Positions 44,803 to 54,550 of a stretch of 64,000 nt of DNA are shown piece after piece. This DNA comes from an uncultured Erythrobacter sp. (lineage in GTDB: Bacteria; Pseudomonadota; Alphaproteobacteria; Sphingomonadales; Sphingomonadaceae): assembly GCA_947494705.1 (NCBI GenBank), contig CANLVN010000002.1:310001-374000 (forward strand), read 5' to 3'. Every line of letters starts with the position of its first letter. Within the stretch, counting starts at the first letter, position 1. Under the pieces are notes generated by a model. The model ran no database searches, was not told where the DNA came from, and saw nothing but the letters and a program-made list of their open reading frames with translations. The position numbers and the translations under genes were made by a program.

Positions 44803-46425
44803 TCAATGCCTGAAGTGGCGCATCCCGGTGAAGACCATGGCGAGGCCTGCTTCGTCGGCGGCGGCGATGACCTCGTCGTCGCGGATCGAGCCGCCGGGCT
44901 GGATCACTGCCGTGGCACCCGCTTCGGCGGCGGAAATCAGGCCGTCGGCGAAGGGGAAGAACGCATCGGAGGCGACCGCGCTGCCGATCGTGCGGGCTGC
45001 GTCCCAGCCATGCGTTTCGGCGGCTTCCTTCGCCTTCACCGCCGCGATGCGCGCCGAATCCCGGCGGTTCATCTGGCCTGCGCCGATCCCGGCGGTCGCG
45101 CCGTCGTTGGCGTAGACGATGGCGTTGGACTTGACGTGGCGCGCGACGGTCCAGGCGAACAGGCAGTCCTTCAATTCCTGCGGCGTGGGCTCGCGCTTGG
45201 TCACGACCTTCAGGTCGGCCTCGCTCACCGCGCCGTTGTCGCGCCCCTGGATCAGCATGCCGCCAGCAATGGTCTTCATGAAGAAGCCGCTGCGGCGCGG
45301 ATCGGGCAGGTCGCCGCATTCGAGCACGCGCAGGTTCTTCTTCTTGGCGAAGACCGCCCGCGCTTCCTCGCTGACCTTGGGTGCGATGATGACTTCGGTG
45401 AAGATCGACGCGATGGCCTCGGCGGTTGCGCCGTCCAGTTCGGTGTTCACCGCCACGATCCCGCCAAAGGCCGAGACGCTGTCGCATTGCAGCGCATCGT
45501 TCCATGCTTCGAGCAGCGAGCCGCTTTGCGCCACGCCGCAAGGGTTGGCGTGCTTGACGATCACCACTGCTGGATCGCCCCCTGCGAACTCCGCCACCAG
45601 TTCCAGCGCGGCATCGGCATCGTTCAGGTTGTTGTAGCTGAGCGCCTTGCCCTGAAGCTGCTCTGCCTGCGGTACGCCACTCGTACCCGCTGCCTGCGGG
45701 ACATAGATCGCCGCCGATTGGTGCGGGTTCTCGCCATAGCGCAGCTCGTCGGCGCGCTTGAAGGCGAGCGGCATGGTCTCGACGAAGGGTGTCGCCTTCA
45801 GCGCATCGGTGCCCAGCGGATTGGTATAGGCATCGCCGAACGCGAACCAGTTGGCGATCGCCGCATCATAGGCGGCGGTGCGAGCGTAAGCCTTACCCGC
45901 CATGCGGATACGGAACGCGTCGCTGGTCGCGCCGTCATTCGCGTCGAGTTCTTCCAGCAATTCCGGGTAATCGGCCGCATCGGTCATGATCGTCACGAAG
46001 CCGTGATTCTTGGCCGCCGACCGCACCATGGACGGCCCGCCAATGTCGATATTCTCGATGATCTCGGCCCGCTCCGCGCCTTTCGCAACGGTCGCCTCGA
46101 ACGGATAGAGATTGACCACGACGAGGTCGATTGCGCCGATTTCATGCGCCTTCATCGCCGCGACGTGTTCGTCATTGTCGCGCAGGGCAAGCAGGCCGCC
46201 ATGCACCTTGGGATGGAGCGTCTTGACCCGCCCGTCCATCATCTCTGGAAAGCCGGTCAGGTCGGACACGTCGCGCACGTCCAGCCCCGCATCGCGCAAG
46301 GCCTTTGCGGTACCGCCGGTGCTGACCAGCTCGACGCCGCGCGCGCTGAGCGCCTTGCCAAGCTCCGCCAAACCGCTCTTGTCGGACACTGAGAGCAGCG
46401 CCCGCTTGATCGTCGTCGATGTCAT
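44803..46425 (-). CDS. purH: Bifunctional AICAR formyltransferase/IMP cyclohydrolase
   Basis: Catalyses the last two steps of IMP synthesis. 540 residues, the usual length. The N-terminal IMP cyclohydrolase (MGS-like) domain has [33 protein letters not shown] and [16 protein letters not shown]; the AICAR transformylase domain has the catalytic [13 protein letters not shown] and ends GMRHFRH. ATG 46425 lies 9 nt after the heparinase-like gene stop, so rpe, heparinase-like and purH read as one operon. No Shine-Dalgarno is obvious. Confidence 0.97.
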   Translation of the reverse strand: MTSTTIKRALLSVSDKSGLAELGKALSARGVELVSTGGTAKALRDAGLDVRDVSDLTGFPEMMDGRVKTLHPKVHGGLLALRDNDEHVAAMKAHEIGAIDLVVVNLYPFEATVAKGAERAEIIENIDIGGPSMVRSAAKNHGFVTIMTDAADYPELLEELDANDGATSDAFRIRMAGKAYARTAAYDAAIANWFAFGDAYTNPLGTDALKATPFVETMPLAFKRADELRYGENPHQSAAIYVPQAAGTSGVPQAEQLQGKALSYNNLNDADAALELVAEFAGGDPAVVIVKHANPCGVAQSGSLLEAWNDALQCDSVSAFGGIVAVNTELDGATAEAIASIFTEVIIAPKVSEEARAVFAKKKNLRVLECGDLPDPRRSGFFMKTIAGGMLIQGRDNGAVSEADLKVVTKREPTPQELKDCLFAWTVARHVKSNAIVYANDGATAGIGAGQMNRRDSARIAAVKAKEAAETHGWDAARTIGSAVASDAFFPFADGLISAAEAGATAVIQPGGSIRDDEVIAAADEAGLAMVFTGMRHFRH

Positions 46426-46433
46426 CGGTGATG

Positions 46434-48320
46434 TTACCCCATTTTCTTGAGGAGCCAGCTGAACTGCCCCCCGCCGCGCGATGTCAGGCCCTCTAGCACC
46501 AATTGCTCGGTTGCGTGAGGGCGCCCATCGCCGTCGACCCACAGGCTGTCTTCTATCGCCAGCTTGATCTCGCTTGTACCCGCAGCATCCCCGCGCAGGC
46601 GGAACTGCCACAGGTGGCCATCGGGAAGCAGCAGGCTCGCCCCGCGCCCGTCATCGGCCAGATGCGCCTCTACGCCGCGCCCGAGATGGAAGCGGATCGC
46701 AAAGCCGATCTTGCCGCGCTTGCCCTTCTTGCTCACCGGCACCAGCAGGTCCTCGCCCGCCAGTTCGCCGCCCTGCGCACTCAGCGTCAGGACGCGGTTG
46801 TGGGTGAGACCGAAACGCGCGGCGTAACCATCGTGGCTCGCCTCGATACGGGTGGCGTCATGGCGCCGCGTATTGCCCCGGCGCGAGATCGAACGGCGCT
46901 CGACCTCGACCGATTCGGCCCCGCGGCCCAGCTGTCCATGCAGCAGCACGGCAGTTGAATTCGCGTCGTCGAGCACAAGCGTCGAATGCGCTGCCGTGGC
47001 GCGCAGGCCCTGCGCGATGCGCGCTGGCACTTGTCCGCCAGCCATCGCGGCACCGCCGCAATTGACGATGAGCCGCGAAGCGCCGTCGGACATTTCGAAG
47101 GCGAGCGTCGACGCGCAGCCGGTGCGGGCATGGCGAGCACGTGGCGGCGGCCCGGCGTCGAACTGAACGATGGTGTCGCCGCTCTTGATCCGCTGATAGC
47201 CCCAGTGCTGCGGTTCGCTCAGAGGCCGGGTGCGCACGCCGGTCGCCTCGATCAACGCGGCGACGCGGTGCGCGGCAATCGCGCCCTGTCCCTGCCAGTT
47301 GCCCAGCGCCCCGTCGCCATGGCGCAGAGCGAGCAGCGGCGGGACCAGCAGCTCGCGCATCACCCACAGCGCATCGGGCGCCTCGCGCCCCGTCGCTTCA
47401 TAGCAGGCGATCAGGTGGGTCAGCAGGCGGATCGCCTCCATCTGCGCTGCCGGGCAACGCGCCAGCGTGCCGCCGTCTTCGGCGACCAGCTCACCCAGCG
47501 CGCGGACCAGCCCAGCCTCGCCATAAAGCCTGCGCGGCCGCCCGTCGGGCAGCAGCAGACCAGCGGCAGTGATCGCAGTCCAAGCCGCAACCTGACCCAG
47601 CCCGGCGCCCGCGCGCGGGGCCTTGCGGTCGAGCCACAGCGCGGTCTCTTCGATCGCCTTGAGCAAACGCGGCTTCAACGCCCCGTCCTGCCCGGCCAGC
47701 ACCAGCGGCGCATGAACGAGCCAGGCGAGAAGCCGCAGGCCCACATTCTCCACGTCCCACGCCGCGCCCTTGGCCGGGGCCGGATTGGCGTCGAGCCAGC
47801 ACGTCGTGATCCGCTCTGCGGTCGCGATGCAGTCTTCGCGCGGGGCGCTGGCGGCGAGGTCGTCGAGCCAGGAGAAAGAATGGATAGCGCGTTCGAGGCC
47901 GGGGTTCAGCCGCGCATGGCTGTCGAAATCGACATTGCCGATCGGCTGCTTGACGCCATGGACCAGGAAGTGGCCCGCCCGAAGCGCTACACCGGCCGCA
48001 CGCTCACCCGTGACCGGGCTTTCGACCGTCGCCATGACCCGCATGGCGGCAGGGCGGCGGAATGGGGAGGCGAGGGCATGACTGGGCACGCCCATGCGAT
48101 AGGCCATGCGGATCAGCGCTTCGCCCGGCCCCGTTCGCGGCGCGATCACATCGGTGAGCGCCAGAGCGCGCGAAGGCTCTTCAGGCTGGGTAGCGCCGGG
48201 CTCGTCAGGCTCTTTGGCCAAAGTCTCTGCGTCCGGGCCGAGCGCGAAAACCGTCTCCTCCTCGCGCAGTTCCTCGAAGTCGGCTTCGATCGGATCGCGG
48301 GTCCCGAACAGGCTCGTCAT
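46434..48320 (-). CDS. Heparinase II/III-family protein
   Basis: 628 residues. An N-terminal alpha/alpha-toroid-like half ([46 protein letters not shown]) leads into the heparinase II/III beta-sheet half with [29 protein letters not shown] and [15 protein letters not shown], where [11 protein letters not shown] matches the family core. Members cleave acidic polysaccharides, but this cytoplasm-looking protein has no signal peptide, so its substrate is unclear. The start overlaps the rpe stop by TGATG. The N-terminal 80 residues are acidic and probably disordered. Confidence 0.85.
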   Translation of the reverse strand: MTSLFGTRDPIEADFEELREEETVFALGPDAETLAKEPDEPGATQPEEPSRALALTDVIAPRTGPGEALIRMAYRMGVPSHALASPFRRPAAMRVMATVESPVTGERAAGVALRAGHFLVHGVKQPIGNVDFDSHARLNPGLERAIHSFSWLDDLAASAPREDCIATAERITTCWLDANPAPAKGAAWDVENVGLRLLAWLVHAPLVLAGQDGALKPRLLKAIEETALWLDRKAPRAGAGLGQVAAWTAITAAGLLLPDGRPRRLYGEAGLVRALGELVAEDGGTLARCPAAQMEAIRLLTHLIACYEATGREAPDALWVMRELLVPPLLALRHGDGALGNWQGQGAIAAHRVAALIEATGVRTRPLSEPQHWGYQRIKSGDTIVQFDAGPPPRARHARTGCASTLAFEMSDGASRLIVNCGGAAMAGGQVPARIAQGLRATAAHSTLVLDDANSTAVLLHGQLGRGAESVEVERRSISRRGNTRRHDATRIEASHDGYAARFGLTHNRVLTLSAQGGELAGEDLLVPVSKKGKRGKIGFAIRFHLGRGVEAHLADDGRGASLLLPDGHLWQFRLRGDAAGTSEIKLAIEDSLWVDGDGRPHATEQLVLEGLTSRGGGQFSWLLKKMG

Positions 48321-48982
48321 CAGCTCGTCCCCTTCAGCGCAGCGATATTCGCGGCATAATGATCGGGCCCGCCCTTGAATGTGGCGGAACCGGCGACCAG
48401 CACATCGGCCCCGGCCTCGATGCACAGTTTCGCGGTGTCCGGGTTCACGCCGCCATCGACTTCGAGATGGATTTCCCGTCCCGTCGCCTCGATCATCGTG
48501 CGGATGCGGCGAACCTTGTCGAGCTGCGAATGGATGAAGCTCTGCCCGCCAAAGCCCGGATTGACGCTCATCACGAGGATGAGGTCGACCATGTCCATCA
48601 GGTTGTCGAGCACCTCGACCGGCGTGCCCGGATTGATGACCGCGCCCGCTTTCCTGCCCAGCGCGCGGATCGCCTGAAGCGTGCGGTGGATATGCGGACC
48701 GGCTTCGGGATGCACCGTTATGATGTCGGCCCCGGCCTCGGCAAAGGCTTCGAGATACGGGTCGACCGGCGAGATCATCAGGTGGACGTCGAAAGTCTTG
48801 TCCGAATGCGGGCGCAGCGCCTTCACGACATCGGGACCGATCGTAAGATTGGGCACGAAATGCCCGTCCATCACGTCGATATGGATCCAGTCCGCCCCTG
48901 CCTGATCGACAGCGCGCACCTCTTCACCCAGCCGCGCGAAGTCGGCCGAGAGGATGCTGGGGGAGATCAGGGGTTGCGGCAT
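48320..48982 (-). CDS. rpe: Ribulose-phosphate 3-epimerase
   Basis: 220 residues, TIM barrel, interconverting ribulose 5-phosphate and xylulose 5-phosphate. [17 protein letters not shown] at the start, metal/catalytic [35 protein letters not shown] and EVDGGVN (second catalytic Asp), then phosphate-binding VAGSATFKG. First gene of the rpe, heparinase-like, purH run. The ATG at 48982 is preceded by 224 nt without a gene before the divergent DUF2141 gene. Confidence 0.97.
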   Translation of the reverse strand: MPQPLISPSILSADFARLGEEVRAVDQAGADWIHIDVMDGHFVPNLTIGPDVVKALRPHSDKTFDVHLMISPVDPYLEAFAEAGADIITVHPEAGPHIHRTLQAIRALGRKAGAVINPGTPVEVLDNLMDMVDLILVMSVNPGFGGQSFIHSQLDKVRRIRTMIEATGREIHLEVDGGVNPDTAKLCIEAGADVLVAGSATFKGGPDHYAANIAALKGTS

Positions 48983-49206
48983 GGTCGGGTACGCGCCTTG
49001 TTGCGTTATTAACGCCGCTCTACCGCGCGCGTGAAATGCACAGCAAGGAGGCCTTGCGCGCTTTTCCCCCGCCATTCTGGCAAAAAACGCATAGTTCAGC
49101 GGTAATTCAGCCCCTTTGCGGCATAAATACAGCCAACCTCGCGGCATGGGCAGGCAAAAGCGCCTGTTAACCCGATGTCGCTTCAACGCATGAATGGCAG
49201 GAATAC

Positions 49207-49743
49207 ATGGCTTTCAAATCGGTCAAGAAAACGGCGCTGGGCGCTTTCGGTGTTGCGGCATTGCTCGCAACCGGCGCCGCTGTACCCACCACGCCCGCTC
49301 TCGCCCAGGCGTCGAGCAAGAGCGACTACCGCAACAAGATCGGCAACGATATGCGCGCATGCGCTCCGGGCAGTGGCCCCGCGGTTCGCGTGACCATAAA
49401 TGGCATCAAGAGTTCGAGCGGCACGGTCCGCGCTCAGATCTACAACGGCACGAAGGCCGAGTGGCTCGAGGGCGGCAAGTGGCTCAACCGTGTGGAACTG
49501 CCAGCCAGGCGCGGACGTATGACCGTGTGCCTGCCCGTCCCGTCAAGCGGCACCTACGCGGTCGCTGTACGCCACGACATCAACGGCAATGGGAAGACAG
49601 ATATCCGCACCGACGGCGGAGCGATGTCGAACAATCCGTCGATCAACATCTTCAACCTCGGCAAGCCGGGCGTCGATGAAACCCGCTTCAAGGTGGGCAA
49701 CGGCGTGAACGCGATTGCGATTACGATGCTCTATATGGGCTAA
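49207..49743 (+). CDS. Exported DUF2141-domain protein
   Basis: 178 residues. A signal peptide ([20 protein letters not shown] ending PALA) is followed by one DUF2141 domain: [50 protein letters not shown] and [13 protein letters not shown]. The domain resembles calcium/acidic-loop beta-sandwich proteins of unknown function. Secreted or periplasmic. AGGA lies 6 nt before the ATG. Convergent with the Tam41-like gene, 9 nt apart. Confidence 0.88.
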   Translation: MAFKSVKKTALGAFGVAALLATGAAVPTTPALAQASSKSDYRNKIGNDMRACAPGSGPAVRVTINGIKSSSGTVRAQIYNGTKAEWLEGGKWLNRVELPARRGRMTVCLPVPSSGTYAVAVRHDINGNGKTDIRTDGGAMSNNPSINIFNLGKPGVDETRFKVGNGVNAIAITMLYMG

Positions 49744-49752
49744 TCTTGGCGG

Positions 49753-50667
49753 TTACTTTTCCCGCTGGCCCTTGCGATGACTGCGCAGCGCCCACAGCAC
49801 ACTGGGTGCCGCCAGCAGCGGGTGGTTCTCGCGGAACGGCGTGACCTCGACCGGCATCCCCGTGTGCCGTTCGATCTTCCAGGCGGCATAGCGTGCTGCG
49901 CCGTCGAAGGTCGTACTCGCCTTGACGAGCCGCGCGACGTTCAGAGGCTTGCCTAGCCGCTGGCGGCGCTTCCACCAGCTGACGATCTGCGCCCGCTGCC
50001 GCGCCGTCAGGCTGGGAGCAAGGCGGTCTGCATTCTGGTCGAACAGGATTCCCTGCGCCTCTAGCGCAAGCGGCAACAGCCCTTCGAAATGCTCGGCATT
50101 GACGCTCAATATATCGTTCTCGCGCCCCGTCTTCTCGACCCGGAACTCCGCCTTGTAGGTTGCGCGAAACAGCGCGCGCCAGTAATCCGCTGCGGTCCCG
50201 CTGCGCGGTCCCAGAGCGACAGCCAGCCGCGCTGCCGTCTGCGCCGCCGCCGCAATGGCCGCGACCACTTCCCGGCGTGCATCGGCGCTGCGGTCCCATG
50301 CCAGCGCCGAAGGCTGGACGAAGCGCGCCCAGATCGTGGTATCGCGCAACTCGCCCGAGGCTGCTCTCGCAAAAGTTTCCAGAGACATGGTCGCGACCTT
50401 GGCCCGCAGCTCGGTGCCGTCGACCATGCGCTCGTGATAGCTCACGCGCGGCCAGATGCGCTCTTTCTGAGGACCGGGCAGCAGCACGTAGAAATCGAGC
50501 ACCCCGTCGAGCGAACCAGTCCTGAGGTTCGATCCGTAGAACAACACCGCCTCAGCCTCTGCCTCGGCCCCCAGCAGTCGCGCGAATTCGGCGACCTGCG
50601 GCTCGACATCGGCGTCGAGCTGTCGTTCGATACGTTGTTCGAGGCGGGAAGGTTCGCTGCGGTCCAT
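49753..50667 (-). CDS. Tam41-like nucleotidyltransferase-fold protein (possible CDP-diacylglycerol synthase)
   Basis: 304 residues, no signal or membrane span. AVLFYGSNLRTGSLDGVLDFYVLL has the GS...D.D arrangement of nucleotidyltransferases with the spacing of Tam41/Mmp37; later YHERMVDGTELRAKVATMS and TTIWARFVQP mirror the family's substrate loops. Tam41 proteins make CDP-diacylglycerol from phosphatidic acid and CTP. The upstream neighbour (20 nt, same strand) is a diacylglycerol-kinase-like protein that could make phosphatidic acid, which supports the idea. The family assignment is from pattern recognition only. Confidence 0.55.
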   Translation of the reverse strand: MDRSEPSRLEQRIERQLDADVEPQVAEFARLLGAEAEAEAVLFYGSNLRTGSLDGVLDFYVLLPGPQKERIWPRVSYHERMVDGTELRAKVATMSLETFARAASGELRDTTIWARFVQPSALAWDRSADARREVVAAIAAAAQTAARLAVALGPRSGTAADYWRALFRATYKAEFRVEKTGRENDILSVNAEHFEGLLPLALEAQGILFDQNADRLAPSLTARQRAQIVSWWKRRQRLGKPLNVARLVKASTTFDGAARYAAWKIERHTGMPVEVTPFRENHPLLAAPSVLWALRSHRKGQREK

Positions 50668-50686
50668 AGTGCGGGCCCGCTTGCCT

Positions 50687-51730
50687 TCAGGGGGTTACGA
50701 ACTCAAGCTCCGCGCCCTGAGCAATGCGATATTTTCCGCCGGGAAATGCCTCTCCATCGAGGATAAAACTTTCATCGATGGCGAGAGTAAATTGCGGCGT
50801 GCTGATCCGGTGAAAGCCCTTTTCGCGCATTTTCGCCGAAACCTTCCCGCGGATCATCGCAAGCAGGAGCAACAGCGAGCGTCGCGAAATCTGGTCGGTG
50901 ACCGCCAGTTTGAGTCCCTTGCGCATCGGTCCGAACGGCTTGAGACCGGCCGGCATAGTCTCGAGCGTCGATGCAAGCAGGATCTGGCGCCATTCGGGAT
51001 CTCCAACGCCGCTATGGCTCATCGCCACATTGTCCGCGCCCAGCCCGATCGCCATCCTTGCACCGCGCCGCCAGGAATTGTTGCGCGATGCGAAGAGCCA
51101 TTGCAGCACGCCCCACGCGGTCGTCGCGCCCACTGCGAGCGCGTTGAAAGCCCCCAGCCGGTGTGCGCCCTGCCCTGCCTGTGTCGCAGTGGTCAGTGCC
51201 CCTGCACCCAGAATGAAACCGACAACCCGGCTGCTTTCTCCCGTATCACCACTTTCGCCGATTGCGGTGATGTCGAGCGGGCGGCGCAAGACCCGGTTGC
51301 CATTTTCGAATGCGTCGATCGCGCTTTGCAGCGACCAGTCCGCGGGCAGTCCGAGGTCCACGGTCAGCGCATTGGTCTTGCCCTTGGGCAAAACTGCGAT
51401 GGCGGGCCAGTCGTCGCCGAAGATCGGGGCCCCGCAGGTGAGCACGTCGCGCACCGTCCCATCGCCACCATTGATGACGAGCAGGTCGATACCGTTTCTC
51501 GCGAACTCTTCGAGAGCCGCAGGCAGTTGCGAGCGGTCGCCGGGCTGAGCGATGTGGATTTGCGGGCTGATGCCGCAATCGAAATCGGCACCCTTGTTGC
51601 GATGGCTGCGTGGATTGTAGATCACGCCCACACGCGGAGGCGCCCCTGGCTCGCGTGCCGGACGCGCGAGCGCAACCGCAGGCCCCTTGACCTGCGGCAG
51701 TTGCGCGAATTCGTAGATCGGCGTCGCCAT
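50687..51730 (-). CDS. Diacylglycerol/lipid kinase family protein
   Basis: 347 residues. DAGK catalytic domain: GVIYNPRSHRNKGA (ATP-binding start), LLVINGGDGTVRDVLT (GGDGT), AVLPKGKTNALTVDLGLP, and a C-terminal domain with LAIDESFILDGEAFPGG (the acidic DGE motif). Phosphorylates diacylglycerol or a related lipid such as sphingoid bases. ATG 51730 has AAGGAAAG upstream. It is the first gene of a pair with the Tam41-like gene. The M20 hydrolase gene starts divergently 241 nt away; that gap shows no other gene. Confidence 0.88.
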   Translation of the reverse strand: MATPIYEFAQLPQVKGPAVALARPAREPGAPPRVGVIYNPRSHRNKGADFDCGISPQIHIAQPGDRSQLPAALEEFARNGIDLLVINGGDGTVRDVLTCGAPIFGDDWPAIAVLPKGKTNALTVDLGLPADWSLQSAIDAFENGNRVLRRPLDITAIGESGDTGESSRVVGFILGAGALTTATQAGQGAHRLGAFNALAVGATTAWGVLQWLFASRNNSWRRGARMAIGLGADNVAMSHSGVGDPEWRQILLASTLETMPAGLKPFGPMRKGLKLAVTDQISRRSLLLLLAMIRGKVSAKMREKGFHRISTPQFTLAIDESFILDGEAFPGGKYRIAQGAELEFVTP

Positions 51731-51971
51731 GGGGCTTTCCTTTAGTGTCTTATGGCTAGTATTACCACTGCCATCTTTCCATTTTCTTGTAACAATCGGT
51801 CGCCTCGCGTTGAGCATTCGCGCCCGCGCACGGTCCAGTGACAATAGCTGTCAGTTCACGGGCTCGCGCCCCCGCCGAAGCCGACGCCCGCGCCTACTGG
51901 GCGCGCATGCCGGGGCTCTGGCAGCTCAATTGTCGCTGGCAATGCCGCCGGTGCGCGGTAAACTCGCCGCC

Positions 51972-53177
51972 ATGCTGACAGACTCACTGCTCTCTTCCGC
52001 CCGCTCACTCGCCCCTGACATCGTTGCCTTGCGACGCGCGATCCATGCCGAACCCGAGCTTGGCCTCGACTGCCCGATGACCATGGCCAAGGTGCGCGAG
52101 GCGCTCGAAGGGCTGCCGCTTGAATGGAAGAGCGGACCCTCGACCACGGGCGCGGTGGCAACGCTGGTCGGAGGCAAGTCCAGCGACACGACGCGGCGTG
52201 TGCTTCTGCGCGGCGATATGGACGCGCTGCCGATGGACGAGAAAACGGGCCTCGACTTCGCCTCGACCATACCGGGCCGGATGCATGCCTGCGGGCACGA
52301 CACCCACACCGCGATGCTGGTCGGTGCAGCGCGGGTGCTTTGCGAGCAGCGCGATGAACTGGCCGGGACGGTCGACTTCATGTTCCAGCCGGGCGAGGAA
52401 GGGCATCATGGGGCTCGCTTCATGCTCGAAGACGGCCTGATCGACCCACTGCCCGATGCCGCTTTTGCCCTGCACATCATGCCCAATGCCGAATTCGGCG
52501 TGCTCGCCGGGCGCGCCGGACCGCTGCTTGCCGCTGCCGACCAGTTCACGATCACGGTCAAAGGCAAGGGCGGGCATGCCTCGATGCCGCACGACTGCGC
52601 CGACCCGATCCCCGCAGCAGCCGCCATAGTCGGTGCGATCCAGGCGATGGTGACCCGGCGTTTCAAGGCTTCGAGCGCGGTAATCGTGACGGTTGCGCGC
52701 ATGGCGGCGGGCACGACCTTCAATGTCATTCCCGACGATGCGGTGCTCCAAGGTACGATCCGCACCCTCTCTGCCGAGCACCGTGAGAAAGTTCACACGC
52801 TGATCGCCGAAGTTGCCGCCGCCACCGCGCAGGCACACGGCGTCGAGGCGAGCTGCGAAATCACCCCGGGCTTTCCGGTAACCTTGTGCGACGCGCGCGC
52901 GGTGGGCTTGGGCCGCCGGGTGGCCAAGGAGCTTGGCGGCGAGGAAGGCTGGCGCGAACTGGATGCGCCGATCATGGGCGCGGAGGATTTCTCTTACGTA
53001 CTGGAAAAGGTGCCCGGCGCGATGTTCTTCCTGGGCGTAGCACCTGATGGCGACAACTGGAGCCAGTGCTGCGCAATCCACTCACCCCGCATGCACGTCG
53101 ACGAGGACGCCCTGCCCCACGGCGTAGCGATGCTAGCCGGCTGCGCGGTCGAGTTCCTGGACAAAGGCTTCGAGTAA
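51972..53177 (+). CDS. M20-family amidohydrolase (hippurate hydrolase/N-acyl amino acid deacylase type)
   Basis: 401 residues. It opens LRRAIHAEPELGLDCP. Metal ligands are in RMHACGHDTHTAMLVGAARVL and FMFQPGEEGHHGARFML (catalytic Glu), HIMPNAEFG, and near the C-terminus MGAEDFSYVLEKVPGAMFFLG. GHASMPHDCADPIPAA marks the dimerisation (lid) domain. Cytoplasmic; removes acyl groups from amino acids. ATG 51972 is the most plausible start; open frame extends upstream without a ribosome site. Its stop lies 3 nt before the severed tRNA-Arg fragment that marks the island edge. Confidence 0.92.
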   Translation: MLTDSLLSSARSLAPDIVALRRAIHAEPELGLDCPMTMAKVREALEGLPLEWKSGPSTTGAVATLVGGKSSDTTRRVLLRGDMDALPMDEKTGLDFASTIPGRMHACGHDTHTAMLVGAARVLCEQRDELAGTVDFMFQPGEEGHHGARFMLEDGLIDPLPDAAFALHIMPNAEFGVLAGRAGPLLAAADQFTITVKGKGGHASMPHDCADPIPAAAAIVGAIQAMVTRRFKASSAVIVTVARMAAGTTFNVIPDDAVLQGTIRTLSAEHREKVHTLIAEVAAATAQAHGVEASCEITPGFPVTLCDARAVGLGRRVAKELGGEEGWRELDAPIMGAEDFSYVLEKVPGAMFFLGVAPDGDNWSQCCAIHSPRMHVDEDALPHGVAMLAGCAVEFLDKGFE

Positions 53178-53180
53178 AAC

Positions 53181-53226
53181 TGGCGCACCCGACAGGATTC
53201 GAACCTGTGGCCTCTGCCTTCGGAGG
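53181..53226 (-). other. Severed 3' half of tRNA-Arg(CCG): island attachment site
   Basis: Read on the minus strand, this 46-nt stretch gives the anticodon loop CTCCGAA (anticodon CCG, 53219-53225), the 3' anticodon strand GGCAG, the T arm ACAGG-TTCGAAT-CCTGT, the 3' acceptor strand CGGGTGC, discriminator G and CCA. The 5' half is missing: the next bases cannot pair with GGCAG. This is the scar expected when an integrase recombines at a tRNA anticodon loop. The rest of the tRNA should lie beyond the right end of the window. It is not a functional tRNA here. Confidence 0.85.
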
Positions 53227-53327
53227 ATTGGGGTGTTGGAAAAAGGCATTAAAAACAATCCTTTCCTGTTCTGACGAATCAAGTTGTATCGTGTTTTGTT
53301 CCATTCTGCATCCGGGAGTAATCCGGG

Positions 53328-54368
53328 TCAAAAGGCATCGCGGGCACCCTTCTGATAGTCCGGATGGTGGTGTTCATAATGGCGCTCGAGAGTGCGGATC
53401 GTCATGCCCAAAAATGCGCAGGCTTCGTTCTTATCGACACCCTTCTGCATAAGCCAGGTGGCACAGGTATGGCGCAACGTATGCGGCATCACTCGATCGT
53501 AGCCATCCGTCGGGATTCCTGATGCAACCACCGCTCTATGAAAGCTGCCTTTGACGTCGGCGACTGCAGCTCCGCGGTAGGTAATTACATGCGTATCGTC
53601 GGGGTGCTGCGCGCGGCGCCTCTGAAGATACTTGACCAGCCTTTTCGGGATGGCAGTGCGCGGCCGCTTTTTCTTCGTCCGACGCCTGCCGATCGGATTC
53701 CAATCAATGTGCCCCCGCTCTAAATCCACATCGTTCCACGTCAGCGACAGAATTGCTTCTTTGCGCTGACCGGTCAGCGCGCCGATAGCGATAAACAAGG
53801 GAAGGTGTTCTGATGCGCCCTTCAGTCGTCGGGCCGCCTTGACCAGCTGGATGAATTCTTTGGGCTCCAGCCAACGGATACGCCCATCCTCCGATTCTGG
53901 GCGATACACACTTACCAGTTGGGAAACATAGCCATCCTTTTTGTAGCGTTTGACCGCCGAACCGAGAACTCCCAACTCCCGCCGTACTGTCTCGACAGCG
54001 CGGTCACGCTTTTCGACGTATTCGTCGCAAGTATCTTCAGTGATGTCTGACAGGTATCGATTCTCCCAAAATGGGAGCATCGCCTTCACTGCCTCCTGAA
54101 TCCTCTTTGGCGCCTTAACTTTCGGAAGCCGTTTCACCATATAATAGTTCAGGACGTCGGTAATCAGCACCGCGTCTGGTGGCGGAGCTACCTTCGGCCG
54201 ACTGCGCCCAATGCACCATTCGTGCCGGAAGAGCTCAGCTTTTTCGCGGTCGCGCGTGAAAGTTGAGAGTTCCCTGCTTTTTCCGCCTTCGGTGACATAG
54301 AGGTAGAAGTTCCCATCCGGGTTCTTGCGATCGATTTCGAGTTTGGGTTCTCCGATTGGTCTGGACAT
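53328..54368 (-). CDS. Tyrosine-type site-specific integrase
   Basis: 346 residues. An N-terminal arm-binding segment is followed by a SAM-like core-binding domain (residues about 60-140) and the catalytic domain: Arg in GALTGQRKEAILSL, HTLRHTCATWLMQKG (H-x-x-R), and Tyr in TIRTLERHYEHHHPD. It lies 101 nt from the tRNA-Arg fragment and should have catalysed insertion there. ATG 54368 has GGTGAG just upstream; GTG 54404 is also open. The start lies inside the 3' part of the excisionase-like gene, in another frame. Confidence 0.94.
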   Translation of the reverse strand: MSRPIGEPKLEIDRKNPDGNFYLYVTEGGKSRELSTFTRDREKAELFRHEWCIGRSRPKVAPPPDAVLITDVLNYYMVKRLPKVKAPKRIQEAVKAMLPFWENRYLSDITEDTCDEYVEKRDRAVETVRRELGVLGSAVKRYKKDGYVSQLVSVYRPESEDGRIRWLEPKEFIQLVKAARRLKGASEHLPLFIAIGALTGQRKEAILSLTWNDVDLERGHIDWNPIGRRRTKKKRPRTAIPKRLVKYLQRRRAQHPDDTHVITYRGAAVADVKGSFHRAVVASGIPTDGYDRVMPHTLRHTCATWLMQKGVDKNEACAFLGMTIRTLERHYEHHHPDYQKGARDAF

Positions 54369-54550
54369 GCTCTCACCATATTGAGGTTGATGTATCGCTC
54401 CCACGCTCCGGCAGGAATTTTGGGGTTTCTCTGACCACTGGTCAGAAAAATATGATCCAGTTTTCGTTCACGAATTAGCTCCCGAATGGACGCAACTGAA
54501 ACCCCGACACGATCGGCCAATTCTCGTGGACTTTCGAGCAGAGAGGTCAT
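54188..54550 (-). CDS. Excisionase-like helix-turn-helix protein
   Basis: 120 residues. Residues 5-55 (ESPRELADRVGVSVASIRELI, then KIPAGAWERYI) form a MerR/AlpA-type winged helix as in phage excisionases that steer integrase direction. The C-terminal 60 residues are Ser/Arg-rich and overlap the integrase start by 181 nt in a different frame, which is long for a natural overlap; the functional protein may be just the first half. Same strand and position, directly before the integrase, as expected for xis. Confidence 0.6.
   Translation of the reverse strand: MTSLLESPRELADRVGVSVASIRELIRERKLDHIFLTSGQRNPKIPAGAWERYINLNMVRACPDQSENPNSKSIARTRMGTSTSMSPKAEKAGNSQLSRATAKKLSSSGTNGALGAVGRR

Noticed and set aside
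44530..46392. 620-residue open frame on the plus strand opposite purH
   Set aside because: Antisense shadow of purH; low-complexity Arg/His/Ala composition and no family features.
46986..48359. 457-residue open frame opposite the heparinase-like gene
   Set aside because: Shadow in high-GC DNA; the minus-strand frame has the heparinase II/III core and fits the rpe-purH operon.
53181..53226. Functional tRNA gene at the island edge
   Set aside because: Only the 3' half from the anticodon loop onward is present; there is no D arm, 5' acceptor strand or 5' anticodon strand adjacent.
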